Assembly (NCBI RefSeq): GCF_030816615.1
Contig: NZ_JAUSYD010000001.1
Location: 3,410,001-3,474,000 of the forward strand
DNA from: Streptomyces sp. B1I3
GTDB taxonomy: Bacteria; Actinomycetota; Actinomycetes; Streptomycetales; Streptomycetaceae
Length of the DNA: 64,000 bases
Direction of reading: 5' to 3'
Positions 1 through 8,496 of this stretch are shown piece after piece (within the stretch, counting starts at the first letter, position 1; each line of letters begins with the position of its first letter). Below the pieces are notes generated by a model. The model was not told the origin of the DNA. It saw nothing but the letters and a program-made list of their open reading frames with translations, and made no database searches. The position numbers and the translations under genes were made by a program.

Positions 1-12
1 ACGACCGCCATG

Positions 13-57
13 GCCGCGCCGCCCCGCCGTACGGAGCGTACGGCGGGGCGGCGCGGC
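13..57 (-). terminator. Long perfect hairpin, probable terminator of the LolA-like gene
   Basis: A perfect 21-bp GC-rich inverted repeat (arms 13-33 and 37-57) with a 3-nt loop lies 15 bp past the stop codon of the minus-strand gene. No clear T-run follows, which is common for Streptomyces terminators. It could also act on a plus-strand transcript. Confidence 0.75.
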
Positions 58-71
58 GCGGACGGAACGTC

Positions 72-1301
72 CTACTCGGCGGTGTCGGCCGCCTTCACCA
101 GCGCGTCCTTGGTGACCGCGCCGACGTACACCTTGCCGTCGTCCGTCATCAGCGCGTTGACCAGGCGCGTCCTGAAGACCGTGCCGGAGCCGAAGTCGCC
201 GGTGACCTTGTCGCCGAGCGCGTCCAGGAACTGCTGCGCCTGGGCGGGCATGTCCCCGGAACCGTCGGCCGGGAGGCCCGCGCCGCCCGGGAGCTCGATC
301 TCGGCGACCGCGTTCCAGCCTTCGCCGATGACGTTGACGCCCTTGAAGTCCTCCAGGGCGCCGAGGTCCTGCTGCGCCTTGTCCGTCGCACCCTTCTTGC
401 CGGCCTCGGCCTTCAGCTCGTCGGCCTCGGTGACCTCGGCCCCCTTGGGCGGGGTGAAGGAGAAGGAGGACGCGTCGGGCTTCGCGAAGTCGACCTTCGT
501 GAAACCGGCGTCGATCGCGGCCTTGCCACCGCTGCTCGGGGACAGGGTGAACTTCAGGGGTACGCCGGTCGAGGCGTCGACCGCGACCCGGACGGATCCG
601 ATCGTCGAACCGGACTGCTTCGGCTTGATCAGCAGCTGGTACGCGTCACGTCCCGCCACCTGCGCCGTGCCGTCGACCGTGACCGACGTGGTGTCGTCGG
701 CCGCCGCGAGGGCTTCCTCGGCCAGCTCCTTGGGAGTGGTCGGCACCCCCTTGGGCGCCGTGTGCTTCCCGGCCTTCCCGCCGGTCTCCTCGGACCGCGC
801 GTGGTAGACCTCGTTGCTCTCGCTGTCGTACGCCCAGACGTCGTCCCCGTTGTGGACGACGCTGTACTCGGAGCCCTCGCCGAGGATCGACAGGCGCTGC
901 CGGTCGGGGCCGTCGGCCGCCACCCGCAGCGTGTGCGTGCCGGACGCCAGCTCCATCAGCTTCGCGTCGGGGGCGGCGCTCGACGTGCTGTCGCTCCCCT
1001 GGCCTCCCGGCGCGAAGGAGCCCGCGAGCCCGCCGAGGGAGGGGATACCGAGGTCCGTGCTGATCTTGACCGTGCCGGACAGCTGCTCCTCGTCCGAAGC
1101 GGCGATCTTCTCGACGAGTTCCTGCGCCGTGATCTTCGGCAGGTCCGGGTCGCCGGAGTCCGCCAGCGCCGGGACGAGTCCGATCGTCACCGCCGCCACC
1201 CCCGCCACCGCGACGGGGACCATGTAACGTGCCGCCTTCCGGCGGCCCACGACAGTGCCCGTGGCCTCGCCGGTCGTCTCCGCGCTGTCGTTCGATGCCA
1301 T
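72..1301 (-). CDS. Secreted LolA/RseB-like (DUF2092-type) lipoprotein-carrier family protein
   Basis: The product has 409 residues. The ATG at 1301 is chosen because a GGAGGT ribosome site precedes it; the longer reading frame upstream has no such site. An Arg/Lys stretch (residues about 20-25) is followed by a hydrophobic segment (about 26-46) ending near AxA, which looks like a signal peptide or signal anchor. The rest is a soluble domain with the LolA/RseB-like pattern: an early 'QLSGTV' strand, a middle 'GRDAYQLLIKP' strand, and a 'VDASTGVPLKFTL' strand. Actinobacterial relatives are annotated as outer-membrane lipoprotein-sorting or sigma-factor regulatory proteins. The real role in a monoderm is unknown; binding of lipid or of a regulatory partner outside the membrane is inference. 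It stands alone, with a strong hairpin after it. Confidence 0.75.
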   Translation of the reverse strand: MASNDSAETTGEATGTVVGRRKAARYMVPVAVAGVAAVTIGLVPALADSGDPDLPKITAQELVEKIAASDEEQLSGTVKISTDLGIPSLGGLAGSFAPGGQGSDSTSSAAPDAKLMELASGTHTLRVAADGPDRQRLSILGEGSEYSVVHNGDDVWAYDSESNEVYHARSEETGGKAGKHTAPKGVPTTPKELAEEALAAADDTTSVTVDGTAQVAGRDAYQLLIKPKQSGSTIGSVRVAVDASTGVPLKFTLSPSSGGKAAIDAGFTKVDFAKPDASSFSFTPPKGAEVTEADELKAEAGKKGATDKAQQDLGALEDFKGVNVIGEGWNAVAEIELPGGAGLPADGSGDMPAQAQQFLDALGDKVTGDFGSGTVFRTRLVNALMTDDGKVYVGAVTKDALVKAADTAE

Positions 1302-1511
1302 GTGTGCTCTACCTCCGTGGTCGGCGGCTGCCATCCCGTTGCACTCGTCCACCCCTCGCCGCCATTCTCACCCGATGTGGTCAGGAGTGGTTGTTCTCCA
1401 TCTGACCAAATCGGGCGGCGACAAGCGTCAACCCCCGGGAGCAACTGTCGCTACCTCTCCGGGATGACAACGGGGGGGTCGTAGCCCCTAGGGGGAGCCG
1501 CCGACGCGGGG

Positions 1512-2522
1512 TCAGCCCGCGCGGTGCACCACGGCATCGCACAGCTCTTCGAGCGCGGCCTTCGCGTAGCACTCGGGGAGGGGCGCCAGGGTGGCCCTCG
1601 CCTCCTGTGCGTAACGGACGGTGTCCCGCCGGGCCTGCTCCAGTGCCGGGTGCGCGCGGAGACGGCTCAGGGCCGTGGCGAGCCGGTCGTCGTCGGCGAG
1701 GTCGCCGTCCAGCAGCTCCACGAGCTCGAGGTCGTCCGGCTTGCCCTCGGCCGCCGCCTGCGCGCGCAGGTGGAGGACCGGGAGCGTGGGGATCCCCTCA
1801 CGCAGGTCGGTGCCGGGTGTCTTGCCGGACTCGTGCGAGTCGGAGGCGATGTCCAGTACGTCGTCGGCGAGCTGGAAGGCGATGCCGAGCCGTTCGCCGT
1901 ACTGGGTGAGGATGTCGACGACCGATTCGTCGGCCCCCGCCATCATGGCGCCGAAGCGGCCGGAGACGGCGACCAGGGAGCCGGTCTTGCCGCCCAGCAC
2001 GTCCATGTAGTGGTCGACCGGGTCCCGGCCGTCGCGCGGGCCGGCCGTCTCCAGGATCTGCCCGGTGACCAGGCGTTCGAACGCCTCGGCCTGGACGCGG
2101 ACGGCCTCGGGGCCGAGGTCGGCCAGGATGTGCGAGGCGCGGGCGAAGAGGAAGTCGCCCGTCAGCACGGCGACGGAGTTGCCCCAGCGGGTGTTCGCGC
2201 TGTCCACCCCGCGGCGCACGTCCGCCTCGTCCATCACGTCGTCGTGGTACAGCGTGGCCAGGTGCGTCAGTTCGACCACCACGGCCGCGGGCACGATCCC
2301 CGGCGCGTCGGGGTCCCCGAACTGGGAGGCCAGCATCACGAGCAGCGGACGGAACCGCTTGCCTCCCGCGCTGACGAGGTGCTGCGCGGCCTCCGTGATG
2401 AACGGGACGTCGCTTTTGGTGGCGTCCAGCAGCCCCGCCTCGACAGCGGCCAAACCGGCTTGGACATCGGCCTCAAGAGCCTGGTCCCGCACGCGCAGTC
2501 CGAACGGCCCGACGACGGTCAC
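1512..2522 (-). CDS. Long-chain all-trans polyprenyl diphosphate synthase (menaquinone side chain)
   Basis: This trans-isoprenyl diphosphate synthase (336 aa) condenses isopentenyl diphosphate units onto an allylic primer. Both Asp-rich Mg-binding motifs are present: DDVMD at residues 94-98 and DDVLD at 220-224. The 'GGKRFRP' substrate loop lies at about 53-59. The residue five positions before the first motif is Ala-89; a small residue there is typical of enzymes making long chains (C40-C50) rather than FPP or GGPP. The GTG start has an AGGAG site 9 nt upstream. Homologues next to menaquinone and nuo genes (grcC1 in mycobacteria, heptaprenyl synthase in Streptomyces annotation) supply the MK-9 tail, which fits menG, menJ and the mqn genes in this window. 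Exact chain length is inference. Confidence 0.9.
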   Translation of the reverse strand: MTVVGPFGLRVRDQALEADVQAGLAAVEAGLLDATKSDVPFITEAAQHLVSAGGKRFRPLLVMLASQFGDPDAPGIVPAAVVVELTHLATLYHDDVMDEADVRRGVDSANTRWGNSVAVLTGDFLFARASHILADLGPEAVRVQAEAFERLVTGQILETAGPRDGRDPVDHYMDVLGGKTGSLVAVSGRFGAMMAGADESVVDILTQYGERLGIAFQLADDVLDIASDSHESGKTPGTDLREGIPTLPVLHLRAQAAAEGKPDDLELVELLDGDLADDDRLATALSRLRAHPALEQARRDTVRYAQEARATLAPLPECYAKAALEELCDAVVHRAG

Positions 2523-2678
2523 GAGGGGATCTCCTGTCTGCTGACGATCACACGGAATGTCGATGTGTCGCTGTCTTCACCCAAGCCAGCGTATCCGGTC
2601 CCCTTTGGATCACCGTGGGCGCCTTCCCGCCACCGCCGGTATGTTCGGGATCAGCTCATACGATCAGGAGTTGCCGCT

Positions 2679-3255
2679 TTGTCCCACACCGTGATCGGTA
2701 CCGAACCGGCGCAGCCACCACCCGAGGACGACCGGGCCTTCTCCGGCCGGGCCCGGGGGCTGACGACCCTGTCCGGGCCGGAGGTCCGGAAGCGCTTCTC
2801 GTGCCCCGGGACGCAGGCGATCCTGGTCCTCTTCTTCGCCGGCTTCCTCGCCGACAAGGTGTCCGACGGCGGCATGGGGCATGGACCCGGGCACCGGCGC
2901 CTCGGTGTCGGCGGCCTACGGCACCCTGGTCCACCTGGTCTCCGTCAGTACGTGGCGGGCCGGCGTCACCTGGCCGGGCGAAAGCACGCCGCGGCTCGGC
3001 GACATCCTGCTGGAGACCTCCGGCATGCCCGCCACCACCGAGCTCGCCCCACGGGCGTTCGTCAGCCGGACGACGGCGCTGTGGCCCCTGCCCCTGGCCC
3101 TCGCCCACGGCATCCAGGCGCAGATCGTGAAGCTGTACGGCGAGGTGTCCGACCCCGCCCACTTCGGTGTCAATGGCGCTATCGCGGTGGCGGCCGGTGT
3201 GGCCGTCATCGCCGCCGCTCCCTGGCTCGAGCGCACCATGCACCCCGTCCGCTGA
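2679..3255 (+). pseudogene. Remnant of a POT/PTR-family (DtpT-like) proton-dependent peptide transporter
   Basis: Two pieces of one POT transporter survive. The N-terminal piece starts at TTG 2679, after AGGAG at 2666-2670, and runs through 'FSGRARGLTTLSGPEVRKRF' into the first membrane segment and 'DGGMG'. One extra base at about 2880 shifts the frame, and homology resumes with 'MDPGTGASVSAAYGTLVHL'. After about 15 further residues the sequence jumps to the family's C-terminus: 'TTELAPRAF', 'HGIQAQIVKLYGEV', 'YFGVNGA'-like text and 'APWLERTMHPVR'. Intact members have about 500 residues and roughly 12-14 membrane helices. Here only about 190 codons remain, so some 300 internal codons are gone. 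It is adjacent to a peptidase-like hydrolase. It is almost certainly non-functional. Confidence 0.8.
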
Positions 3256-3264
3256 GGTATCGCC

Positions 3265-5259
3265 ATGCAGATCCGCACCGAGTTCCCGTACGAGACGACC
3301 CACGAGGACCTCTACATCCCGTTGCCGGACGGCACCCAGCTGTACGCACGGATCTGGCGGCCGGTCACCGACGAACCCGTGCCCGCGCTGCTGGAGTACC
3401 TGCCGTACCGGCTGAGCGACCGGACGGCGCCGCGGGACTGGCAGCGCCATCCCTGGTACGCGGGTCACGGCTACGCCTCCGTACGCGTGGACGTGCGCGG
3501 GCACGGCAACAGCGAGGGGATGCCGGGCGACGAGTACGACGCGACCGAGCTGGCCGACGGGGTCGCCGTCGTGCACTGGCTCGCCCGGCAGGAGTGGTGC
3601 TCGGGCCGGGTCGGCATGTTCGGCATCTCCTGGGGCGGCTTCAACTCGCTGCAGATCGCCGCCCTCGCCCCTGAGCCCCTGAAGGCGGTCGTCACCGTCT
3701 GCTCGGCCGACGACCGCTACGACAACGACGTCCACTACATGGGGGGCTCCGTCCTCGGCGTCGACATGCACGCCTGGGCCGCCACCATGCTGGCCTTCGT
3801 CTGCCGCCCTCCGGACCCCGCGGACGTCGGCGACGACTGGAGGGACATGTGGCTGGGGCGGCTGGAGGCCGTGGAGCCGTTCATCCACACCTGGCTGGCT
3901 CATCAGACCCGTGACGACTACTGGAAGCACGGCAGCGTCTGCGAGGACTACGGCGCCGTCGAGGCGAGCGTGCTGGCGGTGGGCGGCTGGCACGACCCCT
4001 ACCGCGACACCGTCCTGCGGCTCGTCGAACACCTGGACCCCGGCAAGGTGCGCGGGCTCATCGGCCCCTGGTCGCACCAGTACCCGGACCGCGGGCTGCC
4101 CCCCGGCCCCGCGATCGGCTTCCTGCAGGAGACGCTGCGCTGGTGGGACCAGCACCTCAAGGACAAGGACACCGGGGTGATGAACGAGCCCCTCCTGCGG
4201 TCCTGGATCAGCGGTTCGCACCGTCCGGCCACGGCGTACGAGACGCTGCCCGGGCGCTGGGTCGGTGACGCGACCTGGCCGTCGGCGAACGTCGCCACCG
4301 TCGCGTACGCCCTCCAGGGCGGCCCGCAGACCGTCCGCTCGCCGCAGCGGACCGGGCTGGACGCCGGCCGCTTCGTCCCGTTCGGCAACGAGGCCGACCT
4401 GCCGCCGGACCAGCGCGACGAGGACGCCAAGTCGGTGTGCTTCGAGTTCCCGGTCGAGGAGGCGCCGATCGAGATCCTCGGCAGGCCCCGGGTGAGGCTC
4501 CGCATCCGTATGGACGTGCCGCGCGGCCAGGCCGTCGCCCGGCTCTGCGACGTGTCCCCCGACGGCGCGTCGACCCTGGTGACCTGCGGGGTCCTCAATC
4601 TCTCGGCCCGCCACGGGCGCGAGCGGTGCGACGACTGGCCGGCCGGGGAGACCGAGGACGTGACCTTCGAACTCAACGGCATCGGGCACACCTTTCCGCC
4701 CGGCCACCGGATCAGGCTGGCCGTCTCGTCGGCGTACTGGCCGTGGATCTGGCCGCAGGCGGGTTCGGACGGCTTCACGCTCGAGGCGGACGGGAGCCTC
4801 GTCGAACTCCCGGTGCGCCGGCACACCGAGGACCCGGCCATCACCTTCGGCGAACCGGAGCAGTCACAACCGCTCAACGTCGTCTTCCCGGTCACGCTCG
4901 ACGAACAGCGCCCCGAGCGCCTGGTGGTCCGGGACGTCGCCAAGGGCGAGTGGCGCCTGGAGGTCGATCCCCGCTACGGCGGCACGCGTGTCCACCCGGA
5001 CGGGTTGGAGTACACCGAGGACGCGGTGGAGACGTACACGATCCAGGAGGACGACCCGCTGTCGGCCCGGGCCCGTTCGGACTGGACGATCCGGCTGCAC
5101 CGGCCGGAGATGTCCTGGGACGTGCGCATCGAGACCCGGTCGGAGACCGGTGCCGACGGGAACGACTTCATCACGTCCGACGAGGTCGTCTGCAAGGACG
5201 GCGACGAGATCGTCTTCCACCGGACCTGGGAGAAGCGGATCCCGCGCACGGCGGGGTGA
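3265..5259 (+). CDS. CocE/NonD-family alpha/beta hydrolase (X-Pro dipeptidyl-peptidase-like acyl esterase)
   Basis: The protein has 664 residues, the usual size for the family. It has an N-terminal alpha/beta hydrolase fold and a C-terminal jelly-roll domain (about 400-560). The nucleophile elbow GISWGG puts the catalytic Ser at 122; the triad is completed by Asp-244 ('GGWHDPY') and His-271 ('PWSHQ'). There is no signal peptide, so it is probably cytoplasmic. Families with this fold hydrolyse Xaa-Pro peptides, acyl esters (cocaine esterase) or cephalosporin-type amides; the substrate cannot be read here. It starts 9 bp after the transporter remnant, so the pair may once have served peptide uptake and cleavage; that link is inference. 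Confidence 0.88.
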   Translation: MQIRTEFPYETTHEDLYIPLPDGTQLYARIWRPVTDEPVPALLEYLPYRLSDRTAPRDWQRHPWYAGHGYASVRVDVRGHGNSEGMPGDEYDATELADGVAVVHWLARQEWCSGRVGMFGISWGGFNSLQIAALAPEPLKAVVTVCSADDRYDNDVHYMGGSVLGVDMHAWAATMLAFVCRPPDPADVGDDWRDMWLGRLEAVEPFIHTWLAHQTRDDYWKHGSVCEDYGAVEASVLAVGGWHDPYRDTVLRLVEHLDPGKVRGLIGPWSHQYPDRGLPPGPAIGFLQETLRWWDQHLKDKDTGVMNEPLLRSWISGSHRPATAYETLPGRWVGDATWPSANVATVAYALQGGPQTVRSPQRTGLDAGRFVPFGNEADLPPDQRDEDAKSVCFEFPVEEAPIEILGRPRVRLRIRMDVPRGQAVARLCDVSPDGASTLVTCGVLNLSARHGRERCDDWPAGETEDVTFELNGIGHTFPPGHRIRLAVSSAYWPWIWPQAGSDGFTLEADGSLVELPVRRHTEDPAITFGEPEQSQPLNVVFPVTLDEQRPERLVVRDVAKGEWRLEVDPRYGGTRVHPDGLEYTEDAVETYTIQEDDPLSARARSDWTIRLHRPEMSWDVRIETRSETGADGNDFITSDEVVCKDGDEIVFHRTWEKRIPRTAG

Positions 5260-5385
5260 CGGCGGGCCCCATACGGGACCAGGGGGTAACTTTCCGGGCA
5301 TCACGCCTACTTGAGGCCCTGCCACCGGCCGGCCCGACCGACGTAACGTGTCCCCCAAGCGACCTGGAAAGCGAGGCAGCAACAG

Positions 5386-6615
5386 ATGCCCGAGCAGAGC
5401 AGCCCGCTCGATCTGGCCGAGGGCGACCCCTTCGGTCCGCACAACCTTCCGTACGGCGTGTTCTCCACCCCCGAACACCCGCACGACCGCAGGGTCGGTG
5501 TCCGCATCGGCGGGCATGTGCTGGACGCCGGAGCGGCCGCCCACGCGCTCGGTTCGCCGTACGCCCGGCTGCTGGCCCGGCCGAACCTGATGCCGCTCCT
5601 CGCGGCGGGGCGCACGGCGTGGCGGGACGTCCGGCGGGCGATCACGGCCTGGGTGACCGTGCCGGCCCACCGGCCGGACGTCGAGCCCCTGCTGCACCCC
5701 GTGGACTCGGTGACCCTGCACCTGCCGTACGAGGTCGCGGACTACGTCGACTTCTACGCCAGCGAGCACCACGCCACGAACGTCGGCAGGATCTTCCGCC
5801 CGGACGGCGCGGCACTCACCCCCAACTGGAAGCACCTCCCGATCGGTTACCACGGGCGGGCCGGCACGGTCGTCGTCTCGGGCACGGACGTGGTGCGCCC
5901 CTCCGGGCAGCGCAAGGCGCCCACCGACCCGGCCCCGGTCTTCGGCCCCTCGGTGAAGCTGGACATCGAGGCCGAGGTCGGCTTCGTCGTCGGTGTGCCC
6001 TCCGAGCAGGGCTCCCCCGTCGCGCTCGGCGACTTCCGTGAGCACGTCTTCGGGATCGGCCTGCTCAACGACTGGTCGGCCCGGGACATCCAGGCCTGGG
6101 AGTACGTCCCGCTCGGGCCGTTCCTGGGCAAGTCCTTCGCCACCTCCGTCTCCGCGTGGGTGACCCCGCTGGAGGCCCTGGACGCGGCCCGCACGGCACC
6201 GCCCGCCCGCGACCTCGACCTGCTGCCCTACCTCGACGACACGGACGAGGAGGAGCCCGGCGGCTTCGACATCCGGATCTCCGTCGCGATCAACGGCCGG
6301 ACGGTTTCCGAGCCGCCGTTCGCCTCCATGTACTGGACGGCCGCCCAGCAGCTGGCCCAGATGACGGTGAACGGCGCCTCGCTGCGGACCGGTGACCTGT
6401 ACGGCTCCGGCACGGTCAGCGGCGCGGAGCCCGGACAGCGCGGCTCCCTTCTCGAACTGACGTGGAACGGCCGCGACCCGCTGGACCTGCCCGAGGGCAG
6501 GCGGACGTTCCTGGAGGACGGCGACACGGTCACCCTGACCGCCTGGGCGCCCGGACCGCACGGCACGCGGGTCGGGCTCGGCGAGGTCACCGGACGGATC
6601 GTGCCGGCAACGTGA
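5386..6615 (+). CDS. Fumarylacetoacetase
   Basis: It hydrolyses 4-fumarylacetoacetate to fumarate and acetoacetate, the last step of tyrosine/phenylalanine degradation through homogentisate. The protein (409 aa) has the SH3-like N-terminal domain ('FGPHNLPYGVFST') and the FAH catalytic fold. The segment 'DFYASEHHATNVG' at residues 122-134 matches the metal-binding Asp and catalytic His region of eukaryotic FAH (Asp-122, Tyr-124, His-129). 'LTPNWKHLPIGYHGRAG' and 'TGDLYGSGTVSG' are also strongly conserved. The other tyrosine-catabolic genes (hppD, hmgA) are not in the window; homogentisate enzymes are often scattered in Streptomyces. Its stop overlaps the GTG of the GPP34 gene, so the two are probably co-translated. 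Confidence 0.93.
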   Translation: MPEQSSPLDLAEGDPFGPHNLPYGVFSTPEHPHDRRVGVRIGGHVLDAGAAAHALGSPYARLLARPNLMPLLAAGRTAWRDVRRAITAWVTVPAHRPDVEPLLHPVDSVTLHLPYEVADYVDFYASEHHATNVGRIFRPDGAALTPNWKHLPIGYHGRAGTVVVSGTDVVRPSGQRKAPTDPAPVFGPSVKLDIEAEVGFVVGVPSEQGSPVALGDFREHVFGIGLLNDWSARDIQAWEYVPLGPFLGKSFATSVSAWVTPLEALDAARTAPPARDLDLLPYLDDTDEEEPGGFDIRISVAINGRTVSEPPFASMYWTAAQQLAQMTVNGASLRTGDLYGSGTVSGAEPGQRGSLLELTWNGRDPLDLPEGRRTFLEDGDTVTLTAWAPGPHGTRVGLGEVTGRIVPAT

Positions 6616-7298
6616 CCACCCCCGCGCCCACGCTCCCCGAGGAGCTGCTGCTGCTCGCCCTGGATCCCGTACGCGGCAAGCCGTACTGCCGCGGCCGGTT
6701 CCTGGAGTACGGAATCGCCGGGGCCGCGCTGGCGGAGCTGGAGCTCCAGGGCCGGATCGCCGAGAAGCGCGGCCGGGTGGTGGTCGTCAATCCGCTCGAC
6801 CCGCCGGACCCGCTGCTCGCGGTGTTCCTGCGCAGCCTCCCGCCACCCGGTAAGGGCCGATTCGGCTCGGGGGTGTCGGCGCGGCGCTGGGTGCGGCAGT
6901 CGGGGCGGCGTGCCGAAGGGCTCTACCTGGACGCGCTCGTGGAGCGCGGTGTGCTGCGCAGGGAGACCCACCGCTTCCTCGGCCTGTTCCCGTACCACCG
7001 CCACCCGGCGGGCTCCGCCTCGCCCGCGGAGGAGGTGCGGCAACGCTTCGATGCCTCCCGTGCGGCGGGTCATCCCGACCGCCGCAGCCGGCTGCTCGCG
7101 GCTCTGGGCGCGGCGGTCGAGCTGCCGTCGGTGGTGAGGCACGGTGACCGCCGCACGCGCGCGGCGGTGCGGGCCCTGGCCCGTGAGGAGTGGCCGGCGG
7201 CGGCCGTGCACCGCAACGTGCGCCAGGACAAGGCCGCCCAGGCCGGTGGCGGAGACGGCGGCGGAGGCGGAGACGGCGGCGGGGGCGGCGGCGACTGA
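6612..7298 (+). CDS. GPP34 (GOLPH3-like) family protein with a poly-Gly/Asp tail
   Basis: The product has 228 residues from the GTG that overlaps the fumarylacetoacetase stop (GTGA). It opens with 'TLPEELLLLALDP', the typical GPP34/GOLPH3 start. It continues with 'YGIAGAALAELELQGRI' and 'RGVLRRE', matching the all-helical fold that binds phosphatidylinositol-4-phosphate in eukaryotic GOLPH3. Streptomyces carry many paralogues; some lie near multi-gene signalling clusters, but their function is mostly unknown. The last 17 or so residues are almost only Gly and Asp, coded by a GGCGGC-type simple repeat that could vary in length. Coupling to fumarylacetoacetase is probably positional rather than metabolic. 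Confidence 0.82.
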   Translation: MTTPAPTLPEELLLLALDPVRGKPYCRGRFLEYGIAGAALAELELQGRIAEKRGRVVVVNPLDPPDPLLAVFLRSLPPPGKGRFGSGVSARRWVRQSGRRAEGLYLDALVERGVLRRETHRFLGLFPYHRHPAGSASPAEEVRQRFDASRAAGHPDRRSRLLAALGAAVELPSVVRHGDRRTRAAVRALAREEWPAAAVHRNVRQDKAAQAGGGDGGGGGDGGGGGGD

Positions 7299-7450
7299 CG
7301 CCCCCCAGTGTCCGAAGGGTGGTCGCCCGAGTGGCAGATCTTCGCCGACCGGACTGAAAACAGCAGGTCACAGCGGTGCGTCCCGGATCCTCAGGTGGCG
7401 CAACACTGTGGCAACACCACCGCGGGCACGCCGTCGGTATGGTCCAGCGC

Positions 7451-8221
7451 ATGCCAGCCGAACGCACCCGTGAGCACACCGTGCCCGTCGCCGCCGCCCG
7501 TCGGCGCCGGCTGCGCGCGGACCATGCCCGGCTGCTGGCCGACCTGCTGCGCCATCAGCTGCGCACCGGCGGCTTCCCGGGGGGTGTGCTGCCCTTCGAG
7601 GACGCGATCGGCAGCGACTACCGCGTCTCGCGCAACACCGTCCGCCAGGCCCTGGATCTGCTGCGCGCCGAGGGTCTGGTGGAACGTCAGCCCGGCGTCG
7701 GCACCGTCGTCGTCGGCGAGAAGTACCCGCACCGCCTCGACCGGCTCCAAGGGCTGGCCGAGACCCTCCGCGGACACGGCCGGGTCACCAACGAGGTCCG
7801 TACCGTCGGCCCCGTGCCGGCGCCGGGGCCCGTCGCACGGCGACTGCACATCGCGGAGCACACGGACGTGCTCTACATCGAGCGGCGGCGGCTGCTGAAC
7901 GGGTTGCCGCTCTCCCTCGACCTCACCTACGTCCCCCTGGACCTCGGGACCGGCCTGCTCGGCTGCGACCTGGAGAACACCGACGTCTTCCGGCTGCTGG
8001 AGTCCCTCGCCGGGCAGCCGCTCGGCACCGCCGAGATCACCATGGAGGCCGTCAACGCCGACGCGCACTCCGCCGCCGTGCTGGAGGTCCCGCAGGGTTC
8101 CGCCGTCCTGATGCTGGAACGGCTCACCCACCTCGATGACGGCCGCCCCGTGGACCTGGAGTTCATCCGGTTCCGCGGCGACCGCATCAGCATGAGCGGC
8201 CTGCTGCACAGGTCCGACTGA
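7451..8221 (+). CDS. GntR-family (HutC/UTRA type) transcriptional regulator
   Basis: The protein has 256 residues from ATG 7451. The N-terminal winged helix (about 20-85) includes 'VSRNTVRQALDLLRAEGLVE' and the wing 'QPGVGTVVV'. A UTRA ligand-binding domain follows (about 95-250: 'YIERRRLLNGLPLSLDLTYVP', 'ERLTHLDDGRPVDLEFIRFRGDR'). No ribosome site is visible before ATG 7451, so a leaderless message is possible; the upstream in-frame ATGs look worse. It is the first gene of a same-strand run with the ferredoxin, ABC transporter and AprA-like flavoprotein, 32 bp before the ferredoxin. It is therefore the likely local regulator, sensing the transported compound or a product (inference). No obvious palindromic operator was found just upstream. 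Confidence 0.85.
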   Translation: MPAERTREHTVPVAAARRRRLRADHARLLADLLRHQLRTGGFPGGVLPFEDAIGSDYRVSRNTVRQALDLLRAEGLVERQPGVGTVVVGEKYPHRLDRLQGLAETLRGHGRVTNEVRTVGPVPAPGPVARRLHIAEHTDVLYIERRRLLNGLPLSLDLTYVPLDLGTGLLGCDLENTDVFRLLESLAGQPLGTAEITMEAVNADAHSAAVLEVPQGSAVLMLERLTHLDDGRPVDLEFIRFRGDRISMSGLLHRSD

Positions 8222-8253
8222 GTCCCCTCATCCCTTCTTTCCTGGAGACCGCC

Positions 8254-8481
8254 ATGCCTCTGGCGCCCCAGCGGGCCGACGTGCCCGTGACCATCGACGA
8301 GTCCAAGTGCATCGACGGCTGCACCCTCTGCGTCGACATGTGCCCGCTCGACTCCCTGGCCATCGACCCGGCCAGCGGCAAGGCGTACATGCACGTCGAC
8401 GAGTGCTGGTACTGCGGCCCGTGCGCGGCCCGGTGTCCCACCGACGCGGTCACGGTCAACATGCCCTATCTCCTGCGGTGA
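8254..8481 (+). CDS. AprB-like 8Fe ferredoxin (two 4Fe-4S clusters)
   Basis: This is a 75-residue protein. The first cluster motif has Cys at 19, 23, 26 and 30 (C-x3-C-x2-C-x3-CP); the second has Cys at 51, 54, 57 and 61 (C-x2-C-x2-C-x3-CP). The second motif, 'ECWYCGPCAARCP', closely resembles the 'MCWECYSCVKICP' segment of adenylylsulfate reductase subunit B (AprB). It lacks the long C-terminal tail that wraps AprA in dissimilatory enzymes. An AprA-like flavoprotein lies four genes downstream in the same run. It is most likely the electron partner of that flavoprotein, in the cytoplasm. Confidence 0.88.
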   Translation: MPLAPQRADVPVTIDESKCIDGCTLCVDMCPLDSLAIDPASGKAYMHVDECWYCGPCAARCPTDAVTVNMPYLLR

Positions 8482-8496
8482 AAGGCTCCTCCTCCC

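Noticed and set aside
1302..1511. A promoter for the LolA-like gene based on TTGACG near 1425-1430
   Set aside because: No acceptable -10 at the right distance was found, so only the -35-like word remains.
1524..3674. A 716-codon plus-strand reading frame antisense to the polyprenyl synthase
   Set aside because: Most of it is the shadow of the synthase, with Arg/Gly/Asp-rich non-homologous text; only its 2679-2880 part belongs to the transporter remnant.
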